Assembly: GCA_903928835.1 (NCBI GenBank)
Contig: CAIYSK010000034.1
Coordinates: 1-5,909 of the forward strand
Length of the DNA stretch: 5,909 bases
From: an uncultured cyanobacterium
GTDB lineage: Bacteria; Cyanobacteriota; Cyanobacteriia; PCC-6307; Cyanobiaceae
Direction of reading: 5' to 3'
A model generated the notes under the pieces. That model was given only the letters and a program-made list of their open reading frames with translations, did not search any database and had not been told where the DNA came from. Shown here one piece after another: positions 1-5,636 of this stretch. Both the position numbers and the translations under genes were made by a program. The stretch's first letter is position 1, and each line of letters begins with the position of its first letter.

Positions 1-721
1 CCTCAACTGCACCGCCGCAACTCCTGAAGAGATGTATGAGCGGGCCGAGTTCGCCAAGGAACTGGGTCAGCCGATCATCATGCACGACTACATCACCGGT
101 GGCTTTACCGCCAACACCGGTCTTGCCAAGTGGTGCCGCAAAAACGGGATGCTGCTGCACATCCACCGTGCCATGCACGCTGTGATTGACCGCCATCCCA
201 AGCACGGCATTCACTTCCGGGTTCTGGCCAAGTGCCTCCGCCTCTCCGGTGGCGACCAACTGCACACCGGCACCGTGGTCGGCAAGCTCGAGGGTGACCG
301 CCAGTCGACCCTGGGCTATATCGACCAACTGCGCGAATCCTTCGTCCCCGAAGATCGCAGCCGCGGCAACTTCTTCGACCAAGACTGGGGTTCCATGGGC
401 GGCGTGTTCGCCGTGGCCTCCGGCGGTATCCACGTGTGGCACATGCCCGCGCTGGTTGCCATCTTTGGCGACGACTCCGTACTCCAGTTTGGTGGTGGTA
501 CCCACGGTCACCCCTGGGGTTCTGCCGCAGGTGCTGCTGCCAACCGTGTGGCCCTCGAGGCCTGCGTCAAGGCCCGCAATGCCGGTCGTGAAATCGAGCG
601 TGAAGGTCGCGACATCCTTACGGAAGCCGCCAAGCACAGCCCTGAGCTGGCTATCGCACTTGAGACCTGGAAGGAAATCAAGTTCGAGTTCGACACCGTC
701 GACAAGCTCGACGTCAACTGA
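1..721 (+). CDS. cbbL: Rubisco large subunit, form IA (3' part, start outside window)
   Basis: This is the C-terminal half of ribulose-1,5-bisphosphate carboxylase/oxygenase large chain, the CO2-fixing enzyme packed inside the carboxysome. The reading frame enters at base 2, so 239 residues are visible, roughly from spinach residue 240 onward. The carbamylated active-site lysine (spinach K201) is therefore upstream of the window. Visible active-site landmarks in family order are HIHRAMH (H294, R295), [12 protein letters not shown] with the loop-6 lysine (K334), [11 protein letters not shown] (S379) and [12 protein letters not shown] (phosphate-binding glycines). The protein ends in KLDVN before TGA at 719-721. 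The length fits a form IA chain of about 470 residues. It sits directly before cbbS, as in other cso operons, and shows no frameshift or missing catalytic residue. Identification is near certain. Confidence 0.98.
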   Translation, partial: LNCTAATPEEMYERAEFAKELGQPIIMHDYITGGFTANTGLAKWCRKNGMLLHIHRAMHAVIDRHPKHGIHFRVLAKCLRLSGGDQLHTGTVVGKLEGDRQSTLGYIDQLRESFVPEDRSRGNFFDQDWGSMGGVFAVASGGIHVWHMPALVAIFGDDSVLQFGGGTHGHPWGSAAGAAANRVALEACVKARNAGREIEREGRDILTEAAKHSPELAIALETWKEIKFEFDTVDKLDVN

Positions 722-741
722 TCGGATTTTGGGACGATAAC

Positions 742-796
742 GGGTGTGGTTGGACAAAAAAACAGTTTCGGCAGTTTTTAAAACCCAATCACCCCC
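742..796 (+). other. Predicted RNA stem-loop in cbbL-cbbS spacer
   Basis: Bases 742-753 (GGGTGTGGTTGG) can pair with 785-796 (CCAATCACCCCC). Eleven of twelve positions pair, counting one G-U, with a single T/C mismatch. Inside it, AAAAAC (758-763) can pair with GTTTTT (774-779), giving a nested structure with an internal loop. It begins about 20 bases after the cbbL stop. There is no U-tract directly after the outer stem, so it does not look like a classical intrinsic terminator. Pairing was found by eye and the function is unknown; stabilising or processing the cbbL 3' end is an inference. Confidence 0.45.
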
Positions 797-836
797 ATCT
801 TTCCTAAACCATCTAAGACGCTTCGAACGGGACAAC

Positions 837-852
837 AACCCTTTCAAGGGTT
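837..852 (+). repeat. 16-base palindrome upstream of cbbS
   Basis: AACCCTT (837-843) and AAGGGTT (846-852) are perfect inverted repeats separated by only TC. In RNA this would form a small hairpin of about 6 bp with a 4-base loop. In DNA it could be an operator-like dyad. It lies 18 bases before the cbbS ribosome binding site. The role is unknown. Confidence 0.4.
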
Positions 853-870
853 ACTTCATTCCATCCACCT

Positions 871-876
871 AAAGGA
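871..876 (+). promoter_or_regulatory. Ribosome binding site of cbbS
   Basis: AAAGGA lies 5 bases before the cbbS ATG at 882. It resembles a Shine-Dalgarno sequence and supports that start. Confidence 0.65.
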
Positions 877-881
877 TCCCC

Positions 882-1223
882 ATGCCTTTCAAGAGCACCG
901 TGGGTGACTATCAAACAGTCGCCACCCTGGAGACATTCGGCTTCCTCCCGCCGATGACTCAGGACGAGATCTACGACCAAATTGCTTACATCATTGCCCA
1001 GGGTTGGAGCCCGCTCGTTGAGCACGTCCATCCCAGCAATTCCATGGCGACCTACTGGTCGTACTGGAAGCTTCCCTTCTTCGGCGAGAAGGATCTCGGC
1101 GTGATCGTGAGCGAGCTCGAGGCTTGTCACCGCGCCTACCCCGACCACCACGTTCGCCTGGTGGGCTACGACGCCTATACCCAAAGCCAGGGTTCTTGCT
1201 TCGTGGTATTCGAAGGACGCTGA
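882..1223 (+). CDS. cbbS: Rubisco small subunit, form IA
   Basis: This is the 113-residue small chain of carboxysomal Rubisco; eight copies cap the L8 core to make L8S8. The sequence opens MPFKSTVGDYQTVATLETFG and contains the family segments FLPPMTQDEIYDQIAYIIAQ, YWKLPFFGEKD and RAYPDHHVRLVGYDAYTQSQ. It ends CFVVFEGR, and its length is typical for form IA. The start at 882 is fixed by the AAAGGA five bases upstream and by the conserved N-terminus. It follows cbbL after a structured 160-base spacer. Its TGA stop (1221-1223) is buried in an 8-bp hairpin (1216-1234). Nothing in the protein is unusual. Confidence 0.97.
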   Translation: MPFKSTVGDYQTVATLETFGFLPPMTQDEIYDQIAYIIAQGWSPLVEHVHPSNSMATYWSYWKLPFFGEKDLGVIVSELEACHRAYPDHHVRLVGYDAYTQSQGSCFVVFEGR

Positions 1224-1234
1224 TCTTCAGCGTC
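1216..1234 (+). other. Hairpin across the cbbS stop codon
   Basis: GACGCTGA (1216-1223) and TCAGCGTC (1227-1234) are a perfect 8-bp inverted repeat with a 3-base TCT loop. The stem includes the cbbS stop codon. It is followed by TAAATC rather than a T-run, so intrinsic termination is not well supported. It is more consistent with a transcript-stability or processing hairpin, which is an inference. Confidence 0.55.
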
Positions 1235-1271
1235 TAAATCGGCCCTTGCCTTGGCTTGGGCCCAACCCCTT

Positions 1272-1321
1272 TTCTGTTTGCTTGAGCAGTAGCCGTAGGG
1301 CTGTTGCTTGGGCGAGCAGAG
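1272..1321 (+). ncRNA. Long sense-strand hairpin in the csoS2 leader
   Basis: The arms 1272-1294 and 1299-1321 pair without interruption over 23 positions, closing on a GTAG tetraloop (1295-1298). By my count 15 pairs are Watson-Crick and 8 are G-U. G-U pairs become C-A mismatches on the other strand, so this fold is specific to the operon's sense RNA and is not a DNA palindrome. It ends 31 bases before the csoS2 ATG. TTTT lies at 1325-1328, so a weak or partial terminator is possible. Other options are an RNase processing site, a 3' protector of cbbLS mRNA, or a translation control element for csoS2. I do not recognise a named RNA family. Confidence 0.6.
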
Positions 1322-1352
1322 CAATTTTCAGCATTCCATTCGACGGGCGGAC

Positions 1353-3752
1353 ATGGCCAGCACATCCAGCCGGGAAGCAGCTCTTGAGCGCCGTAGGGCC
1401 CTCACGACCGGGGGCAAACAAGCCTCCAGCCGCTATACCTCAGGTCAGAGCCGTGTGCGCACGGTCGTTGACGCCCGTCCAACCCGCACGGGGGCGGCTC
1501 CTGCAGTGCCAGCCAGCTCCCCTGCGACCCCGGCGGCTGCTGCAGCCGCGACGCAGTCCGCACCAAGCCGAAGCCTGGGCGCGCCGCCCAGCGGCCGTTC
1601 CCATAGCCCAGCGCGGCCGATTGCTAACCCCAGCCGTGATCTCGTTTTGGCCCGTCGCGATGCCCTCTCCAGGCGAGGTAAGCGCGCCGATACCTCCAAG
1701 GATCGAACCCGCATGGCCACTGATGTAGTCGCTCCCGCCTCCGCCGCACCAGTTTCATCAGCCAGCAGCGGAGCTCCCGTCAAGCATGAGTGCGATTGCA
1801 AGGGTTCGGCCAAATTGGCCAGTCTGTCTGCCCCCAGCCGCAGTGAATCGTTCGCCAGTGGCCGCACCGATTCCGCCGCAAGCAGCCGGAAAGTGACAGC
1901 CAAACGTGCTGCCCAGCACAACCCAAGCCGCGCTCTTGTTTTGGCCCGCCGCGAGGCCTTGTCAAAGCGAGGTAAGTCTGCAACTGCGTCCAGTAGTACT
2001 GGAGCTGCAGCCGTTGCCCGCCAAGGTAATGCCGATCTCACCAGCCGTGAGCTCTCCCAGAAATTGCGCGAACTCAAGAGCAAAGTTGGTAGTGCCGGCA
2101 CCTCCCGCAGCGGTGGAACCCGTCCATCCGGACCCAACCGCCATGGCTCCAAGCAGGCGGCTGCAGCCGACGCTTCTTGGAAGGTGGGTGTGAGCGAAAC
2201 CACCAGTGGTCAAGTGGTGACCGGTACCCAAGCCAACCGATCCACCAAAACCACCGGCAACGAAGCCAGCACCTGCCGTTCGATCACAGGCACCGAATAC
2301 ATGGGTGCCGACATCTTCCGCACCTTCTGCCAAAGCGAGCCCGTGGCCAGCCAACCCGCCAAGGTGCGGGTCACGGCCACCAGCCACGGCAACCAGGTGA
2401 CCGGCAATGAAGTGGGCCGCTCCGAAAAGGTGACCGGCGATGAGCCCGGTACCTGCAAGAACGTGACCGGTACGGAATATGTGTCGGCCAACCAATCCGC
2501 CGCTTACTGCGGCACCAGCAACCCTTCTCCCCGCAAGGTGGGTCGCGGCCAAACCCGTGCCGGCCTTGCCGTCTCTGGGGTGATGGTGGGTCGCTCGGAA
2601 AAGGTGACCGGTGATGAACCCGGCTCCGGTAAGCAGCTCACGGGCACCCAATACGTGGGCGACCAAAGTCAGTTGACAGGCCGGGCCCCCACCAAGGTCT
2701 CCAGCCTCAATACCCTCCGCGGTACGGGCATCACTGGGACCCATGTGGGCCGTAGTGAGCACGTCACCGGTGATGAACCCGGCAGTTGCCGCTTGGTCAC
2801 CGGCGATGAGTACGTCGGCAGCCAGCAATACGACCGCTTTTGCGGCACCAAGCCCGCCCCTGAGGCGGCCAAGGTTGGCTTCAGCGTCACTAACCGGGCG
2901 ATTGTGGTGAGTGGCACCCACACCGGGCGTTCCGGCAATGTCACCGGCGACGAGCCCGGTACCTGCAAGGTGGTGACCGGCACCCCCTACACCGGCTTTG
3001 AACAGGCCGGAGAGTATTGCTCCAACAACCAAGTTGCTGCGATCCGCCAGCGCACGCCAGTGCGGGGTGCCAACCGCATGAGCGGGATTCAGCCGGGCAT
3101 TGGCGGCAGTCTCACCGGTGCCGACCGCGGTGCCTGTGAATCCATCACTGGGACCCCCTACCTGGGCGCGGACCAGATGGCCCAGGCCTGCGGTGCGGCC
3201 AGTGCTTCCGATGCCGATTTCCCAAATCCATTGGCAGGCAGCCAACCCTGGCAGCAGTTCAGCATCCAATCCCCTGCCCGGGCAGCCCACACGGCCCACG
3301 ACCGCGCTGGCGCCGTAACCGGAACCAGCTACGAAAAGGGCAACCGGGTGACCGGCCCTTTTGACCTGGCCGGTGACAAGGTCACCGGCACCGAACAGTT
3401 CCGCTTCGACCGTCGCGGTGCCCAGCTCTCCCGTGGCCCCATAGAGGTTGTCGCCGCTCCTGTCTCCGTCGACGAGGACGTGCGTCCCACCTCCCGGGTG
3501 ACCGGTGAAGGCATCTCCGCTGGCCTGAAGATCACTGGCGATGACTGGGACCGGGGTGATCGGGTTACAGGTACCGAAGGGGTCTCGGCTCGCCGCCGTA
3601 ATCCCACCCGCACGGGTCCGATGTCGGCGATGGCTGCCCAACAACCCAAGCGCAATGAGGAAGTTCCCGAGCCCGTGAGTCGGGTTACGGGCTCCAGCGG
3701 AAACACCTCCGCCGGTTCCTTGATCACCGTTTCGGGTGGGGCCCGCGGTTAA
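1353..3752 (+). CDS. csoS2: Carboxysome assembly scaffold CsoS2 (full-length, CsoS2B form)
   Basis: CsoS2 is the intrinsically disordered scaffold of alpha-carboxysomes, linking Rubisco to the shell. The product has 799 residues and the family's three regions. The N-terminal region (about 1-275) has four basic helical N-repeats at about 5-24, 92-112, 190-210 and 229-246, the known Rubisco-binding elements. The middle region (about 277-613) has six repeats built on VTG, RSEKVTGDEPGTC and VTGTEY motifs. The C-terminal region (about 654-799) holds further VTG motifs and ends LITVSGGARG, the conserved shell-anchoring tail. I chose ATG 1353 because it starts MASTSSREAALERRRAL, the first N-repeat. 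The frame extends upstream only to a TTG at 1308, inside a leader hairpin. The ribosome binding site is weak (GGGCGG, 1345-1350). Oddities: middle repeat 3 lacks both cysteines, a Cys-Asp-Cys lies at 147-149, and a frameshift cassette lies at 3356-3389. TAA is at 3750-3752. Confidence 0.96.
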   Translation: MASTSSREAALERRRALTTGGKQASSRYTSGQSRVRTVVDARPTRTGAAPAVPASSPATPAAAAAATQSAPSRSLGAPPSGRSHSPARPIANPSRDLVLARRDALSRRGKRADTSKDRTRMATDVVAPASAAPVSSASSGAPVKHECDCKGSAKLASLSAPSRSESFASGRTDSAASSRKVTAKRAAQHNPSRALVLARREALSKRGKSATASSSTGAAAVARQGNADLTSRELSQKLRELKSKVGSAGTSRSGGTRPSGPNRHGSKQAAAADASWKVGVSETTSGQVVTGTQANRSTKTTGNEASTCRSITGTEYMGADIFRTFCQSEPVASQPAKVRVTATSHGNQVTGNEVGRSEKVTGDEPGTCKNVTGTEYVSANQSAAYCGTSNPSPRKVGRGQTRAGLAVSGVMVGRSEKVTGDEPGSGKQLTGTQYVGDQSQLTGRAPTKVSSLNTLRGTGITGTHVGRSEHVTGDEPGSCRLVTGDEYVGSQQYDRFCGTKPAPEAAKVGFSVTNRAIVVSGTHTGRSGNVTGDEPGTCKVVTGTPYTGFEQAGEYCSNNQVAAIRQRTPVRGANRMSGIQPGIGGSLTGADRGACESITGTPYLGADQMAQACGAASASDADFPNPLAGSQPWQQFSIQSPARAAHTAHDRAGAVTGTSYEKGNRVTGPFDLAGDKVTGTEQFRFDRRGAQLSRGPIEVVAAPVSVDEDVRPTSRVTGEGISAGLKITGDDWDRGDRVTGTEGVSARRRNPTRTGPMSAMAAQQPKRNEEVPEPVSRVTGSSGNTSAGSLITVSGGARG
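1365..2090 (+). repeat. CsoS2 N-repeats (four copies)
   Basis: Four spaced copies of a short basic helix motif occur. N1 (1365-1424) has SSREAALERRRALTTGGK. N2 (1626-1688) has NPSRDLVLARRDALSRRGK. N3 (1920-1982) has NPSRALVLARREALSKRGK. N4 (2037-2090) has TSRELSQKLRELKSKVG. N2 and N3 are nearly the same; N1 and N4 are more divergent. The linkers are rich in Ala, Ser, Pro and Thr. In the family these helices bind Rubisco across the L-S interface. Boundaries were set by eye. Confidence 0.85.
2181..3191 (+). repeat. CsoS2 middle repeats M1-M6
   Basis: Six tandem units of about 50 residues occur: M1 2181-2330, M2 2361-2510, M3 2535-2684, M4 2694-2843, M5 2871-3020 and M6 about 3054-3191. A full unit carries three [VI][TS]G motifs, RS..VTGDEPG.C, a Tyr in VTGTEY.G, and a second Cys exactly 18 residues after the first. 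The Cys pairs are residues 308/326, 368/386, 479/497, 538/556 and 595/613. M3 has Gly426 and Arg444 at the equivalent places. M6 has a reduced first half. In the family these repeats contact shell hexamers. Confidence 0.88.
3312..3749 (+). repeat. CsoS2 C-terminal region with VTG repeats and terminal anchor
   Basis: Two related blocks occur at 3312-3407 (AVTGTSY...RVTGPF...DKVTGTEQFRF) and 3492-3581 (SRVTGEG...KITGDDW...DRVTGTEG). A terminal peptide at 3678-3749 begins SRVTGSSGNTS and ends LITVSGGARG. In studied systems the C-terminal region anchors CsoS2 on the inner face of the shell. The frameshift cassette lies inside the first block, so a frameshifted product would lack nearly all of this region. 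Confidence 0.8.
3356..3389 (+). promoter_or_regulatory. Candidate -1 programmed ribosomal frameshift site in csoS2
   Basis: In the csoS2 frame the codons read GGC CCT TTT GAC, giving the X XXY YYZ heptamer C CCT TTT at 3356-3362. After a 6-base spacer (3363-3368) comes a perfect 9-bp stem, GCCGGTGAC (3369-3377) with GTCACCGGC (3381-3389), on an AAG loop. After a -1 slip the next codon is TGA at 3362-3364, so the short product would end VTGPF at residue 670 of 799. Frameshifting in csoS2 is known from Halothiobacillus neapolitanus, where it makes CsoS2A beside CsoS2B. Use here is inferred. A caveat is that the repeated VTGD/KVTGT coding motif makes such inverted repeats more likely by chance. 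Confidence 0.6.
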
Positions 3753-3758
3753 TCCCTG

Positions 3759-5321
3759 ATGCCCCGACGCTCGGCTACTCCCTATCGCCCCATGGCTCCG
3801 ACGGCTCCCCGTCGCCGCCCTGGTGCCATGGCGCCTGAGCCAGCAGCTATGCCTAACCAGCTCTCCCAGGCTTCAGTGCACCTATCGGCGTCAGCCCAAT
3901 CCCCGTTTCGGGGCAGCCTCCATCCCCTCACCGATCGCCAGGCGAATGGGGTGTTGCATGCCTATGACAACCAGGTGAAGGGCAGCTTCGACCGCATAGT
4001 GCCTGTGCTCAAGCGGCTCTCAACTCTCCAACATGAGGACGACTTTGTTGGGGCGGCCCAGCGTTTAGCCCTCAAGGAACTTGGCTTCGAGCTTCCCCTT
4101 CCCATCCTCGAGAAGGCCTGGGTTACCCAGCTCGATATGCGTACCCTGTTTGCCTGGTGCCTCTTCGAGACCTACGAGCAGACCAGTGATGCCTTTTTCC
4201 AAGCTGATCCCCTAGGCGGAAAACCCGGTAGCCCCGCAGCCGAGGCCTTCAATGCCTTCCTGTTGTCCTGTGGCTTCCATCTCCTGGACATCACGCCCTG
4301 CTCGGACGGCCGCCTGGCCCATGCCATTGCCTATGCCCTGCGCCTGCCGTTTAGTTCGGTGCGGCGTCGCTCCCATGCGGGGGCCCTGTTTGATGTGCAA
4401 AATACGGTGAACCGCTGGGTGAAGACCGAGCACCGCCGTTACCGCGAGGCCATCCCCAATTCTGCCCAGGAGGATACCCGCTATCTGAAGGTGGTGTTGT
4501 ACCACTTCAGCTCCAAGGATCCCAGCCATGAGGGTTGTGCGGCCCATGGCAGTAACGATGCCCTTGCGGCCTCCTGTGGGTTTGAACGGCTCAAGGATTT
4601 TCAGCAGGCCGTGCAGAACAGTTTTTGCTGCGGGGCGTCCGTTGATTTGCTCTTGATGGGCATCGATACCGACACCGACGCGATCCGGGTCCACGTTCCC
4701 GGGATGGATGGCAGCACCAACCTTGAGCGCTGGGTCGATGCCCAGGATGTCTATGAAGCCACCGTCCACCTTGGCGACCAGGAAGCAAAAGCCCGCATTC
4801 AGGCCATGGTCGAACAGGCTGCCGCCTCCAGCCCCGACCCAAGCATGGTGAAGCTGGTGGCCCGTCTGCTGGAGAACAACATCTCCCAGATCGATTATGT
4901 GCGCCAACACCACGGCGGCAGTTACGGCGATGCGGGCCATGCCGAACGGTTCATTGGCGTGGGCATTGGTTTTAAAGAAATTCACCTGCGCAACCTCACC
5001 TATTTCGCCTATATGGATACGGTCGAAGAAGGGGCCGCCGACCTGGACGTCGGCATCAAGATTTTCACTGGTTTGAACGTGTCCCGGGGGTTGCCGGTGC
5101 CAGTGGTCGTCCGCTTTGATTACAACAGCCAGGTGCCTGGAGCCCGGGAACGGGCGATTCGTAACTGCGAGCGGGTTCAAGCCGCCTTGGAGAACCGCTA
5201 CGCCGACCTCTTCCAGCAGGGATTGCTCCACGCCCTGTTGACGGTTCGGGACCAGGATCGGCACACCCCTGCCGAACCGGTAGGTTCCACCATCACATTC
5301 GCGAGCGGAGGAGGGCACTGA
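3759..5321 (+). CDS. csoSCA: Carboxysomal carbonic anhydrase CsoSCA (CsoS3)
   Basis: This is the carboxysome carbonic anhydrase (former epsilon class, a divergent beta-type fold), which dehydrates bicarbonate to CO2 inside the shell. The product has 520 residues, close to the H. neapolitanus enzyme (514). The zinc ligands can be placed as Cys181, His249 and Cys260: the C-x-D-x-R motif CSDGR gives Cys181 with the Asp183/Arg185 dyad, and YHFSSKDPSHEGC gives His249 and Cys260 eleven apart, as in the family. Order: Arg/Pro-rich disordered tail (about 1-45), helical N-domain (about 60-155), catalytic domain (about 156-405), then a degenerate duplicate domain. The N-terminal tail binds Rubisco in studied homologues, and a Cyanobium enzyme is reported to be activated by RuBP. 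The start is 6 bases after the csoS2 stop without a clear Shine-Dalgarno, suggesting coupling. Later Met codons (12, 24, 31) are possible starts but lack better upstream sites. Confidence 0.96.
   Translation: MPRRSATPYRPMAPTAPRRRPGAMAPEPAAMPNQLSQASVHLSASAQSPFRGSLHPLTDRQANGVLHAYDNQVKGSFDRIVPVLKRLSTLQHEDDFVGAAQRLALKELGFELPLPILEKAWVTQLDMRTLFAWCLFETYEQTSDAFFQADPLGGKPGSPAAEAFNAFLLSCGFHLLDITPCSDGRLAHAIAYALRLPFSSVRRRSHAGALFDVQNTVNRWVKTEHRRYREAIPNSAQEDTRYLKVVLYHFSSKDPSHEGCAAHGSNDALAASCGFERLKDFQQAVQNSFCCGASVDLLLMGIDTDTDAIRVHVPGMDGSTNLERWVDAQDVYEATVHLGDQEAKARIQAMVEQAAASSPDPSMVKLVARLLENNISQIDYVRQHHGGSYGDAGHAERFIGVGIGFKEIHLRNLTYFAYMDTVEEGAADLDVGIKIFTGLNVSRGLPVPVVVRFDYNSQVPGARERAIRNCERVQAALENRYADLFQQGLLHALLTVRDQDRHTPAEPVGSTITFASGGGH
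5307..5315 (+). promoter_or_regulatory. Strong Shine-Dalgarno of csoS4A
   Basis: GGAGGAGGG lies inside the last codons of csoSCA (in the SGGGH tail), 7 bases before the csoS4A ATG at 5323. It is the best Shine-Dalgarno in the window. It fixes the csoS4A start and suggests efficient independent initiation. Confidence 0.75.
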
Positions 5322-5322
5322 C

Positions 5323-5634
5323 ATGTTGATCTGCAAAGTGGTGAAGCCGTTGGTCTCTACCAACCGCATTCCTGATTTCGAGCACAAACACCTGCAGGTT
5401 GTGCTTGATGGCAGCACCCAAAAAGTTGCTGTGGATGCCGTGGGCTGTATCCCTGGTGACTGGGTGATCTGCGTGGGTAGCTCCGCTGCCCGCGAGGCCG
5501 CTGGAAGTAAGTCCTATCCCAGCGATCTCACCATCGTTGGCATCATTGACCACTGGGATCCAGACGCTGGCAAGGCTCCCAGTGCCGATGCCATCTCTTC
5601 CAGTGGTGCCCCAATTTCCGGGGGTGCCAGTTAA
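5323..5634 (+). CDS. csoS4A: Carboxysome shell vertex protein CsoS4A (pentameric BMV)
   Basis: This 103-residue protein belongs to the CcmL/EutN family (bacterial microcompartment vertex). It forms pentamers that close the twelve corners of the icosahedral shell. Family segments are MLICKVVKPLVSTNRIPDFE at the N-terminus, LQVVLDG, VDAVGCIPGDWVICVGSSAA, and SYPSDLTIVGIIDHWD near residue 80. A tail of about 20 residues rich in Ala, Ser and Gly follows (about 84-103), beyond the folded core and absent from CsoS4B. It starts one base after the csoSCA stop, behind a strong GGAGGAGGG. Its TAA (5632-5634) shares its last A with the ATG of csoS4B. Identification is secure. Confidence 0.95.
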   Translation: MLICKVVKPLVSTNRIPDFEHKHLQVVLDGSTQKVAVDAVGCIPGDWVICVGSSAAREAAGSKSYPSDLTIVGIIDHWDPDAGKAPSADAISSSGAPISGGAS

Positions 5635-5636
5635 TG
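5632..5636 (+). promoter_or_regulatory. TAATG stop-start overlap between csoS4A and csoS4B
   Basis: The TAA of csoS4A (5632-5634) and the ATG of csoS4B (5634-5636) share one base, which favours translational coupling. A GGGGG at 5620-5624, 9 bases upstream, may act as a weak ribosome binding site. Confidence 0.8.

Noticed and set aside
750..782. Possible promoter with TTGGAC (750-755) and TTTAAA (777-782)
   Set aside because: The spacing is 21 bases, too long for a standard promoter. The -10 match is poor and both elements fall in the predicted stem-loop.
1241..1273. GGCCC (1241-1245) / GGGCC (1258-1262) stem before a TTTT as an intrinsic terminator
   Set aside because: The stem is only 5 bp with a 12-base loop, and the T-run is short and 7 bases away. 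The TTGGGCCCAA palindrome there has no room for a loop.
1308..1352. TTG at 1308 as an earlier csoS2 start adding 15 residues
   Set aside because: The TTG lies within the 3' arm of the long leader hairpin. The extension does not look like CsoS2, and ATG 1353 begins directly with the conserved first N-repeat.
1962..3644. 560-codon open frame on the minus strand across csoS2
   Set aside because: It is a shadow of GC-rich repetitive csoS2 coding sequence. Its translation is low-complexity Gly/Ala/Thr/His, mirrors the VTG repeats, and resembles no family I recognise.
1365..3749. CRISPR-like or satellite array, because of evenly spaced repeats
   Set aside because: The repeats are in one open reading frame, differ at codon level and encode the known CsoS2 N, M and C motifs. 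They are protein repeats.
4212..5417. 401-codon open frame on the minus strand across csoSCA and into csoS4A
   Set aside because: It lies opposite well-identified genes and arises from strong third-position GC bias. I see no recognisable domain.
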